DNA of 64,000 nucleotides, taken from contig DXXM01000004.1 of the NCBI GenBank assembly GCA_019416285.1, forward strand, positions 1-64,000, given 5' to 3'. Source of the stretch: Bacteroidales bacterium. GTDB lineage: Bacteria; Bacteroidota; Bacteroidia; Bacteroidales; Muribaculaceae. Made by a program: the position numbers and the translations under genes. The notes beneath the pieces were generated by a model, which searched no databases, was not told the DNA's origin, and saw only the letters and a list, made by a program, of their open reading frames with translations. Positions 58,493 to 64,000 of the stretch are shown piece after piece. Numbering within the stretch: position 1 is the first letter of the stretch; every line of letters starts with the position of its first letter.

Positions 58493-59521
58493 ATGAAAAA
58501 ATTGCTCCTTGCGTTTTTGCCTCTTGCCGTGTTAGCATCGGCATGTTCGGATGATGACGGATTAAGCCCCGACACTCCAAAAACGGCTCACGAGATCAGT
58601 TTCTATGCCACAGCTCCCAAGTCTTCGAGAGCGGCAGCCACCACAACGTCCTCACTTCAGAGTTTTGTTGTCTATGCCTTTACTGACAGTTCTGTACTGA
58701 TGGACGGAGTGACGGTGCAGAGGGATGGAGGTGCCTGGACATACTCGCCTGCGGTCTACTGGCCTGCTTCGCCGGTTGATTTCTACGCGATAAGTCCGGA
58801 TATGCGTAAAAGCAGTGACACATCCGCATCCGACTACGATGTAATAAACGGAGTACAATACGGTAGCACTGATTTGCTCTATGCCGTCACCCCGAATCAG
58901 GTAGAGAGTCCGGCCCCTGTTCCGCTGACGTTCCGCCACGCGATGTCGCAGGTTGCGATTATGCTGTCAAGCACGAGCGACAAATATATGGTCGAGGTCT
59001 ATCATGTGTCGCTGAACAATATCGCTCTCTCGGGTGATTTCGCTCTGCCTAACCAGAACACGGCCGAGGATACCGCACTCGGGACGTGGACAGGGCTTTC
59101 CGATCCGAAAAATGCACTTCTCTACTATGATCCCGAAGGCAAAGCGATATTGCTAACCACTACGCCGCGCAATCTTACCGAAGGCAACCTCGAAGCCTCG
59201 TTCTTTGTCCCGCAAAATCTTCAGAATCTTGAATATTCAAGCGCAAACGGCTTTACCGGTAGTTTCATGCAGATTGACTGCGTGGTGAAAGAGAAAGCCA
59301 CCGGCAAGCAGATATGGCCAAACGAGAATACACCCGACTATCTCCTCGTGCCTCAGACCACTTACGGGCGCATGCTTTTCCCGCTTTCGACTCCGACGGT
59401 CACGGCATGGCAGCAGGGCTATTCCTATGTGTACAACGTGGTCATAAACAATACATATTCTATCGACACAATCGAATTCGCTCCCGTGGTCAAGGACTAT
59501 ATAATCTCGCAGCCTTTCTGA
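58493..59521 (+). CDS. Fimbrillin-family lipoprotein
   Basis: A 342-residue lipoprotein, lipobox ASAC (C18). It has the fimbrillin/Mfa-like domain organisation: KTAHEISFYATAPKSSRAA (a possible Arg-gingipain-type processing stretch SSRAAAT), SFVVYAFTDSS, then WTYSPAVYWPASPVDFYAISP, LTFRHAMSQVAIML and the C-terminal TAWQQGYSYVYNVVINN. Fimbrillins of this type polymerise into type V pili by strand exchange. The start at 58493 was chosen because the signal peptide begins there. It follows the DUF5119 gene by 84 bases, with a small hairpin between them. Confidence 0.83.
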   Translation: MKKLLLAFLPLAVLASACSDDDGLSPDTPKTAHEISFYATAPKSSRAAATTTSSLQSFVVYAFTDSSVLMDGVTVQRDGGAWTYSPAVYWPASPVDFYAISPDMRKSSDTSASDYDVINGVQYGSTDLLYAVTPNQVESPAPVPLTFRHAMSQVAIMLSSTSDKYMVEVYHVSLNNIALSGDFALPNQNTAEDTALGTWTGLSDPKNALLYYDPEGKAILLTTTPRNLTEGNLEASFFVPQNLQNLEYSSANGFTGSFMQIDCVVKEKATGKQIWPNENTPDYLLVPQTTYGRMLFPLSTPTVTAWQQGYSYVYNVVINNTYSIDTIEFAPVVKDYIISQPF

Positions 59522-59548
59522 CCTTTCCGAATAGAATACATATATAGT

Positions 59549-59586
59549 AAAAAAGCCTCACGATACCATCTCGGTGTCGTGAGGTT
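59549..59586. terminator. Bidirectional terminator
   Basis: CCTCACGATACC (59556-59567) pairs with GGTGTCGTGAGG (59573-59584). An A-run at 59549-59554 gives a T-tail on the minus strand, so it terminates the C40 peptidase gene well; on the plus strand it follows the fimbrillin gene. Confidence 0.8.
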
Positions 59587-59663
59587 AACTTTCTATCTAT
59601 GTCTGATGTCTGAAAATAATTTGTCTATGGTACGGTAGCTTTTATAATCAAGTTTTAATTCGA

Positions 59664-60293
59664 TTATGCTTCGGGTTCCGAGGGGATTATGCGCTTGGCG
59701 CCCATGTAGCGTTTGGAGTAGTAGCCCCCGTCGGGGAACTTCTGATAGGTCACGCCTTTGGAGGTTGATGCGTGGATGAATGTGCAGGAGCCGTCGGGAT
59801 TCACGTCGACCACCATTGCCACATGTCCCACACGGCCTTTGCCGCCGGCGCGTCCGGAGAAAAACATGAGGTCGCCGGGACGGAGGTCATCTTTTTCCAC
59901 CTTCTTGCCTTCATTATACTGAGAGCTTGAGGAGCGGCTGAGGTTGAAGCCGAATTTCTTGAAAATGAATCCCACGAATCCGGAGCAGTCAAATGACTTG
60001 GGGCCTGCGCTTCCGCGACGGTAGCGGGTACCGAGATACTTTGAGGCAAATTCCTTGAGATCGTTGATGAGCTGTGTATTGTCGACACTCTCCATATCGC
60101 TCTCATTGAGATTGGCGAAAGGGGAGAAGTCGCGGACAGCGTCAAGCTCGTTGTTCTGAATCAAAGCTGCGGACTCGATTGCCTCGGTGTGGGCTGCGGG
60201 AAGTTTGAAAGGAGTGGGGTTCTCCGCCCGGGCACCACTTAATGCGATGGCCGAAAGGAGTGATATGGTGAGAGTTGCTATGATTTTATTCAT
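59664..60293 (-). CDS. NlpC/P60-type (C40 family) cell-wall peptidase
   Basis: A 209-residue exported peptidase that probably cuts peptidoglycan stem peptides. Signal peptide about 1-23 (LSAIALSGARA). After a 55-residue low-complexity region the NlpC/P60 domain (about 76-205) shows the catalytic residues C103 in SFDCSGFVG, H157 in VGHVAMV and H174 in FIHAS. RPGDLMFF is the usual core motif. It is a single gene with a perfect promoter (60361-60391). Confidence 0.9.
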   Translation of the reverse strand: MNKIIATLTISLLSAIALSGARAENPTPFKLPAAHTEAIESAALIQNNELDAVRDFSPFANLNESDMESVDNTQLINDLKEFASKYLGTRYRRGSAGPKSFDCSGFVGFIFKKFGFNLSRSSSSQYNEGKKVEKDDLRPGDLMFFSGRAGGKGRVGHVAMVVDVNPDGSCTFIHASTSKGVTYQKFPDGGYYSKRYMGAKRIIPSEPEA

Positions 60294-60360
60294 TGTGTCT
60301 GTTGATAAGTCTTAAATTCGGAGTTGATACCGCTTGGGTTTGCATTGCGTTTCAACGATG

Positions 60361-60391
60361 CAAAATTACGAATAATCCGCCTTTCGGCAAA
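60361..60391 (-). promoter_or_regulatory. Promoter of the NlpC/P60 peptidase gene
   Basis: On the minus strand TAATTTTG (60361-60368) and TTTG (60388-60391) are 19 bases apart. The leader is about 65 bases. Confidence 0.75.
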
Positions 60392-60757
60392 ACCGCAAAA
60401 TGTTGAACAAGGGCAGATTGGCCGATTAAAAGATTTTGCAAGGGAATGTAACAGAATTTAGCATAGAAAAGCCAAATGTTAACAAAATTGCCGCTTTTGT
60501 GCGGTTTTGATACAATATTTAACTTAAGTTAACTATAATCGACTCCCATTTTTTCATTTTAGTGCAAATCCGGCAAGATTGTTTAAAAAATTATTCGGCC
60601 AATTGTTAAAAATGGCAGTTCCCTGGCAGATTTAAATGCCTTGAAATATTGTTGATTGCGCATAAGATAGAAGGATGTGCATTTTACAATATTTTGCATA
60701 TTTTAACCCAAAAACCGCCTTCTCTGACTGCGCCTATGGATTGGTTAAAATATACAC

Positions 60758-60788
60758 TTGATTTTTTGCGAAATATTTGCGACCTTTG
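60758..60788 (+). promoter_or_regulatory. Probable pfp promoter
   Basis: TTG at 60758-60760 and GACCTTTG at 60781-60788 (one mismatch from TAnnTTTG) are 20 bases apart. The leader is about 80 bases. Confidence 0.5.
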
Positions 60789-60874
60789 CAAGTGATAAGG
60801 CTGTAGAAAGCCCGGTGTAAATAAATGTCTCTCCGTATATAGTTGAAACTTAAGTAAATCATAATAACTCACAG

Positions 60875-62530
60875 ATGAAAAAAAGTGCTTTGCAGCAATC
60901 GCGCGCGGCTTACAAGCCGCAGCTTCCCATCGTGCTTACCGGTGGTGTGAAAATCGTTGAAGGTCAGCCTACTCAGTCGGCAGGCAACCAGGAAGATATC
61001 AAGAAACTTTTCCCCAATACCTACGGCCTGCCCGAAATCCGTTTCGAGAAAGCTCCTGCCGAGGAATCAGCCGAGCCTATCAATGTAGGCGTGATTCTTT
61101 CCGGCGGTCAGGCCCCCGGCGGTCACAATGTGATCAGCGGTCTTTTCGACGGTATCAAGAAAATCAATCGCAAGAGCCGTCTCTATGGCTTCCTCATGGG
61201 CCCCGGCGGTCTTGTCGACCACAAATATAAAGAACTCACCTCCGATATCATCGACGAGTACCGCAATACCGGCGGTTTCGATATTATCGGTTCCGGCCGT
61301 ACCAAGCTCGAGACCAAGGAGCAGTTCGACAAGGGTCTTGAAATCCTCCGTGAACTCAACATCAAGGCTCTCGTAATCATCGGTGGCGACGACTCTAACA
61401 CCAACGCCGCAATCCTCGCCGAATACTACAAGGCTATCGGCGCCGGCGTGCAGGTTATCGGTGTGCCCAAGACCATCGACGGTGACCTTAAGAACGACGT
61501 TATCGAGACCTCTTTCGGTTTCGACACCGCCACCAAGGTTTACTCCGAGGTTATCGGCAATATCCAGCGTGACTGCAACTCCGCTAAGAAATACTGGCAC
61601 TTCATCAAGCTCATGGGCCGTTCAGCATCACACATCGCTCTCGAGTGTGCCCTCCAGTGCCAACCCAACATCTGCATCATCTCCGAGGAGGTCGAGGCCA
61701 AGAACATGACTCTCGACCAGGTTGTCGACGATATCGCCCAGGCTGTCGTGGCCCGCGCTGAGGACGGCAACAACTATGGTGTTGTCCTTATCCCCGAAGG
61801 CCTCATCGAATTCATCCCCGCTGTCAAAGCTCTCATCGCCGAGCTCAACGACCTTCTCGCAGCCAAGGCTGAGGAATTTGCAGCCGTTGACCCCGAGGCT
61901 CAGCGCGCATGGGTAATCAGCCATCTCAGCGAAGCCAATGCCAAGACCTACGAGTCGCTTCCCGCAGGCGTGGCCCGTCAGCTTACTCTCGACCGTGACC
62001 CCCACGGCAACGTGCAGGTTTCGCTCATCGAGACTGAGAAACTCCTCTCGGAGATGGTGGGCAAGCGTCTTGAGCAGCTCGCAGCCGAGGGCAAATACAA
62101 AGGCAAATATGCCACCATGCACCACTTCTTCGGCTATGAGGGCCGCTGCGCCGATCCTTCTAACTTCGACGCTAACTATTGCTACGCTCTCGGCTACACC
62201 GCAGCAGGTCTTATCGCAGCAGGCAAGACCGGCTACATGTCGAGCCTCCGCAACCTCACTTTCGCTCCCGTCAACTGGGTGGCCGGCGGTATCCCCATCA
62301 CTATGATGATGAACATGGAGCGTCGCCACGGCGAGATGAAGCCTGTTATCCGCAAGGCTCTCGTAGAGCTCGACGGTGCTCCTTTCCTCAAGTTCGCCAA
62401 GGAGCGTGACGAATGGAAGCGCCACACCTGCTACGTTTATCCCGGTCCTATCCAGTATTTCGGCCCGACCGAGGTATGCGATCAGCCCTCGCTCACTCTC
62501 GTCTACGAGCAGAAGCGCCGCAAATATTGA
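60875..62530 (+). CDS. pfp: PPi-dependent 6-phosphofructokinase
   Basis: This enzyme reversibly phosphorylates fructose 6-phosphate with pyrophosphate instead of ATP. The 551-residue long form starts with an N-terminal extension. The active site region shows GVILSGGQAPGGHNVI, GGDDSNTNA (170-178) and PKTIDGDLKN (198-207). The Asp in GGDD and the Lys in PKT mark PPi rather than ATP use in this family. Further motifs are MGRSASHIALECAL, LIPEGLIEF and GYEGRCADPSNFDANYCYALG, shortened. It is a single gene with heavy codon bias, as expected for an abundant glycolytic enzyme. Confidence 0.95.
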   Translation: MKKSALQQSRAAYKPQLPIVLTGGVKIVEGQPTQSAGNQEDIKKLFPNTYGLPEIRFEKAPAEESAEPINVGVILSGGQAPGGHNVISGLFDGIKKINRKSRLYGFLMGPGGLVDHKYKELTSDIIDEYRNTGGFDIIGSGRTKLETKEQFDKGLEILRELNIKALVIIGGDDSNTNAAILAEYYKAIGAGVQVIGVPKTIDGDLKNDVIETSFGFDTATKVYSEVIGNIQRDCNSAKKYWHFIKLMGRSASHIALECALQCQPNICIISEEVEAKNMTLDQVVDDIAQAVVARAEDGNNYGVVLIPEGLIEFIPAVKALIAELNDLLAAKAEEFAAVDPEAQRAWVISHLSEANAKTYESLPAGVARQLTLDRDPHGNVQVSLIETEKLLSEMVGKRLEQLAAEGKYKGKYATMHHFFGYEGRCADPSNFDANYCYALGYTAAGLIAAGKTGYMSSLRNLTFAPVNWVAGGIPITMMMNMERRHGEMKPVIRKALVELDGAPFLKFAKERDEWKRHTCYVYPGPIQYFGPTEVCDQPSLTLVYEQKRRKY

Positions 62531-63050
62531 TTTCTCCGCATCCGGAACCATCCTGACCTCCGCGGCCTGACGCTGCAGCGGTCGGTGTGGTCCGTGACAC
62601 TGACTTATCCGCGACACCTTTCCGTCCATTTTCACGGACGGAGAGGTATCGTTTGTTTTTGGCCTTTTCCTTGCGCTGGCGGCGTAGCTCGTCGTGCATC
62701 CTGCGGCGGCGCTCGCTGCGGCTCAGGGGCAGAGTGGGGGAGGAGGGCTGCTTGCGTCGGGCCGCGCGCAGCCGAGCGGCTTCCGAGCGTTTCGCGGCGC
62801 GGTCTATTTCGGGGCGCAGCAGAGTGAATATGAGCAGTAATGTTGGCGGAACGTCGCGGCCCGGCTCTGTGCCGTCTGCGAGATAACTGTCGATGGCGGC
62901 CATGCAGTCCGCTGCCGTTGCCTCTGAGTGTGCTGTCATTGCGCATGCGGCCGTGACCCTCTCGCTGATATAGGTGTAAAACTTTTTCGATACCGGCGAT
63001 TTCAGGTTGGTGGATTTCGCCCCTGTCTGTATGTTTTGGAGATTTTTCAT
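62493..63050 (-). CDS. Hypothetical protein with basic helical core
   Basis: A 185-residue protein of unknown function. The N-terminal half (KFYTYISERVTAACAMTAHSEA; PTLLLIFTLLRPEIDRAAKRS) reads as compact helices. The middle is very basic (RRAARRK-type runs, RSERRRRMHDELRRQRKEKAKNK shortened) and the C-terminus is Gly/Ser/Thr-rich. The FTLLRPEIDRAAKR segment is loosely like small replication-associated proteins of mobile elements, but this is weak. The last 38 bases overlap the pfp 3' end on the opposite strand, so the true stop region may be under pfp constraint. A TAAATTTG -7 box lies at 63075-63082 (minus). Confidence 0.6.
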   Translation of the reverse strand: MKNLQNIQTGAKSTNLKSPVSKKFYTYISERVTAACAMTAHSEATAADCMAAIDSYLADGTEPGRDVPPTLLLIFTLLRPEIDRAAKRSEAARLRAARRKQPSSPTLPLSRSERRRRMHDELRRQRKEKAKNKRYLSVRENGRKGVADKSVSRTTPTAAASGRGGQDGSGCGEINICGASARRRE

Positions 63051-63074
63051 GTGTGGTATGGCTTTAAATTTTTA

Positions 63075-63082
63075 CAAATTTA
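63075..63082 (-). promoter_or_regulatory. -7 box of the 62493-63050 gene
   Basis: On the minus strand this reads TAAATTTG, 24 bases before the start codon; no -33 box was seen. Confidence 0.45.
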
Positions 63083-63128
63083 AGCCACCGCGGGCCCCGG
63101 AATGGTGCGATAATACAAATGGGGATGC

Positions 63129-63171
63129 AAAAATCAGCCGGTCGTCCAGTTTTGAGGCTGGATGACCGGCT
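63129..63171 (-). terminator. Terminator of the structured RNA
   Basis: AGCCGGTCGTCCAG (63136-63149) pairs with CTGGATGACCGGCT (63158-63171), with an eight-base loop. Read on the minus strand it is followed by GATTTTT (A-run 63129-63133). Confidence 0.8.
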
Positions 63172-63382
63172 TTATAAGAACCACGCCGGAGGAAGATGAT
63201 GAAACTCCGAATGACAGGATTTGAGTGCTCGCCGACCTTTGTAATCCTCCGGGCAATTACGCCTCTCTCCAAGGAGAGCTGAGGCCCGCCATCGGGCGGC
63301 TAAGCTTGTCTCGGTATTTCATGAATAATTGATGAGTTTCCCAATCGTGCTCCGGCGCGGGATTTTTCTCTCTTCAATTTTA
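63129..63382 (-). ncRNA. Promoter-to-terminator structured RNA, possibly 6S-like
   Basis: About 250 bases on the minus strand have a consensus promoter (63388-63420) and end in a T-tailed hairpin, with no credible coding frame. The interior can form a closing helix (CTCCGGCG at 63350-63357 with CGCCGGAG at 63184-63191, extendable to 11 pairs). It can also form a second helix (63334-63340 with 63201-63207) and two hairpins (63265-63278 and 63286-63299). The distance between the closing strands is about 175 bases, near the size of 6S RNA. A 6S RNA or the Bacteroidales-1 RNA are candidates; the identity is inference. It does not read like tmRNA, RNase P RNA or SRP RNA. Confidence 0.6.
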
Positions 63383-63387
63383 TAACA

Positions 63388-63420
63388 CAAAATTACTGCT
63401 TTTCGTTTGATTTTCCAAAT
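63388..63420 (-). promoter_or_regulatory. Promoter of the structured RNA
   Basis: On the minus strand TAATTTTG (63388-63395) and TTTG (63417-63420) are 21 bases apart. Transcription would start near 63382. Confidence 0.75.
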
Positions 63421-63449
63421 GCAGATATAAATTTTTCTGCATGCCGGTG

Positions 63450-63486
63450 AAAAAGAAAAGCGGTCGTCAGGTATCTGACAACCGCT
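63450..63486 (-). terminator. Terminator of tRNA-Glu
   Basis: AGCGGTCGTCAG (63459-63470) pairs with CTGACAACCGCT (63475-63486), followed on the minus strand by TTTTCTTTTTC. Confidence 0.8.
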
Positions 63487-63496
63487 TCTGGCTTTG

Positions 63497-63568
63497 TAGC
63501 CCATAGCAGAATCGAACTGCTATTTCAAGTGTGAGAAACTTGCGTCCTAACCGTTAGACGAATGGGCC
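63497..63568 (-). tRNA. tRNA-Glu (anticodon CTC)
   Basis: A 72-base cloverleaf on the minus strand. The acceptor stem GGCCCAT pairs with ATGGGCT (the first pair is a G-U wobble), the D-arm contains TCTAACGGTTAGGA, and the anticodon arm CAAGT/ACTTG carries the loop TTCTCAC, so the anticodon is CTC (Glu, GAG). The T-arm is AGCAG-TTCGATT-CTGCT. The discriminator is A, and CCA is not encoded (CAA follows). It has its own promoter (63619-63650) and terminator. Confidence 0.93.
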
Positions 63569-63618
63569 GGTTAGCTTGTTGTTTTCGTTGAGTGGATGGC
63601 TCATTGATTTCAACGGTG

Positions 63619-63650
63619 CAAAGGTATGCACTTTTTTGGTATCGTGCAAA
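63619..63650 (-). promoter_or_regulatory. Promoter of tRNA-Glu
   Basis: On the minus strand TACCTTTG (63619-63626) and TTTG (63647-63650) are 20 bases apart, a perfect match, about 50 bases before the tRNA. Confidence 0.8.
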
Positions 63651-63712
63651 TATTAGACGCTATTTTAACTTATTTTTACATTTGGGATGGCTATATGTAG
63701 GTTTTACACCTA

Positions 63713-63752
63713 TTTATATATAGCAATACTGCTTTATATATAGGAATACGGC
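63713..63752. repeat. Tandem 20-base direct repeat
   Basis: TTTATATATAGCAATACTGC (63713-63732) is followed directly by TTTATATATAGGAATACGGC (63733-63752), matching at 18 of 20 positions. It lies in an AT-rich region between the tRNA promoter and the rsfS promoter. Confidence 0.8.
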
Positions 63753-63856
63753 GTTTAAAAACCAAAAACGGGGATGGATTGTTAGCATTAAAAGACTCAA
63801 TCGTGAATTTAAGTTCTATTGACACGGCTGAGTGATGGTAATTCAAGGAAATTGAT

Positions 63857-63864
63857 TACCTTTG
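63857..63864 (+). promoter_or_regulatory. -7 box of rsfS
   Basis: TACCTTTG matches the -7 consensus, 51 bases before the ATG. No -33 TTG at standard spacing was seen. Confidence 0.6.
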
Positions 63865-63915
63865 TGTCTAATTTATCACATAATTGAGTTTCAACTGTTC
63901 TCAAAAAAACAATTC

Positions 63916-64000
63916 ATGACAGAAAAAAGCATTGATATACTGCCCCTCATCATAGAAGGCATACGCGAGCGCAAAGGCCGCGGAATAACTACAGTCGACA
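63916..64000 (+). CDS. rsfS: Ribosomal silencing factor RsfS, 5' end only
   Basis: The window ends inside this gene. The 28 visible residues (MTEKSIDILPLIIEGIRERK, then GRGITTVD) match the start of RsfS (Iojap/YbeB family), which binds L14 and blocks subunit joining in stationary phase. The pattern 'II.GI.E.KG..I..VD' is typical. In Bacteroidota rsfS usually precedes ftsH, which would lie beyond the window. The start codon is preceded by a long A/T-rich leader. Confidence 0.75.
   Translation, partial: MTEKSIDILPLIIEGIRERKGRGITTVD

Larger units (their letters stand above)
60294..60874. other. AT-rich intergenic region upstream of the C40 peptidase and pfp
   Basis: It holds the minus-strand peptidase promoter (60361-60391), a perfect 14-base palindrome TTAACTTAAGTTAA (60519-60532) and a plus-strand promoter near 60758-60788 for pfp. 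Nothing coding was recognised. Confidence 0.65.

Noticed and set aside
63072..63272. Open frame inside the structured RNA
   Set aside because: It runs through the terminator hairpin and has no protein-like pattern; the RNA explanation is better.
1..64000. CRISPR arrays, rRNA operons, transposases, integrases
   Set aside because: No spaced direct repeats, rRNA sequence or recombinase motifs were found.

Overview
The window is a chromosomal segment of a Bacteroidales bacterium, most likely a gut member of the Muribaculaceae or a close relative (the family is inference). The support is consistent: most promoters that can be read have the Bacteroidota sigma-A form (TAnnTTTG, often with TTTG or TTG about 19-21 bases upstream). 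The gene set includes TonB-dependent receptors, BACON/LRR lipoproteins, fimbrillin and DUF5119 lipoproteins, the type IX secretion protein PorQ, a PPi-dependent phosphofructokinase, DUF3098, DUF1015 and GIN-domain proteins. Core genes are GC-rich. There are no rRNA genes, CRISPR arrays, phage genes or intact insertion sequences.

Layout. 1-1.9 kb: a TonB-dependent-receptor-like barrel that has lost its N-terminus and sits behind a promoter-like element that recurs at 16.8 kb. 2-7.5 kb: hisF-hisIE (minus strand), a tiny acidic lipoprotein, dusB, a GIN-domain protein and a polysaccharide flippase. 7.5-13.2 kb: an ASSG-repeat GIN protein, a dicarboxylate symporter and nadE (all minus), then cardiolipin synthase. 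13.3-18.5 kb: an accessory, partly AT-rich island with a membrane TPR regulator of mosaic composition, two tandem BACON/LRR lipoproteins and a 43-codon minus-strand gene with its own promoter and terminator. 18.9-27.8 kb: lon, a PASTA protein, an RluD-type enzyme, ftsX, DUF3098, uppP, truB, queA and a YigZ-like gene, all on the plus strand. 27.8-32.3 kb (minus): rsgA, a TPR protein, an AraC regulator, and a MerR regulator-mltG-DUF2007 group. 32.5-37.4 kb: a TonB receptor and its OB-fold lipoprotein partner. 37.6-39.4 kb: rplY, pth, an Hsp15-like gene. 39.7-48.7 kb, mostly minus: a small protein, a nitrilase-fold amidase, an acyltransferase, thrC behind an operator-like palindrome, and porQ-cmk-ispH-exonuclease-lipoprotein. 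48.8-57.2 kb: pgeF, dnaA, an HsdR-N-like protein, holA, a Fur-family regulator with an almost leaderless start, purA and a DUF1015 protein. 57.4-64 kb: a DUF5119-fimbrillin pair, an NlpC/P60 peptidase, PPi-PFK, a hypothetical gene, a promoter-to-terminator structured RNA, tRNA-Glu(CTC) and the start of rsfS.

How the parts fit. Much of the window is housekeeping: tRNA modification (dusB, truB, queA), ribosome assembly (rsgA, rplY, rsfS, RluD-type), replication (dnaA, holA), envelope building (uppP, mltG, ftsX, cls, flippase) and metabolism (his, thr, pur, NAD, isoprenoid, PPi-glycolysis). The less explained material is in the 13.3-18.9 kb island, the truncated receptor at the left edge, the TonB-receptor/OB-fold lipoprotein pair, and the 63.1-63.4 kb RNA. 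All assignments come from reading the sequence and recalling family motifs; no database search or folding program was run.
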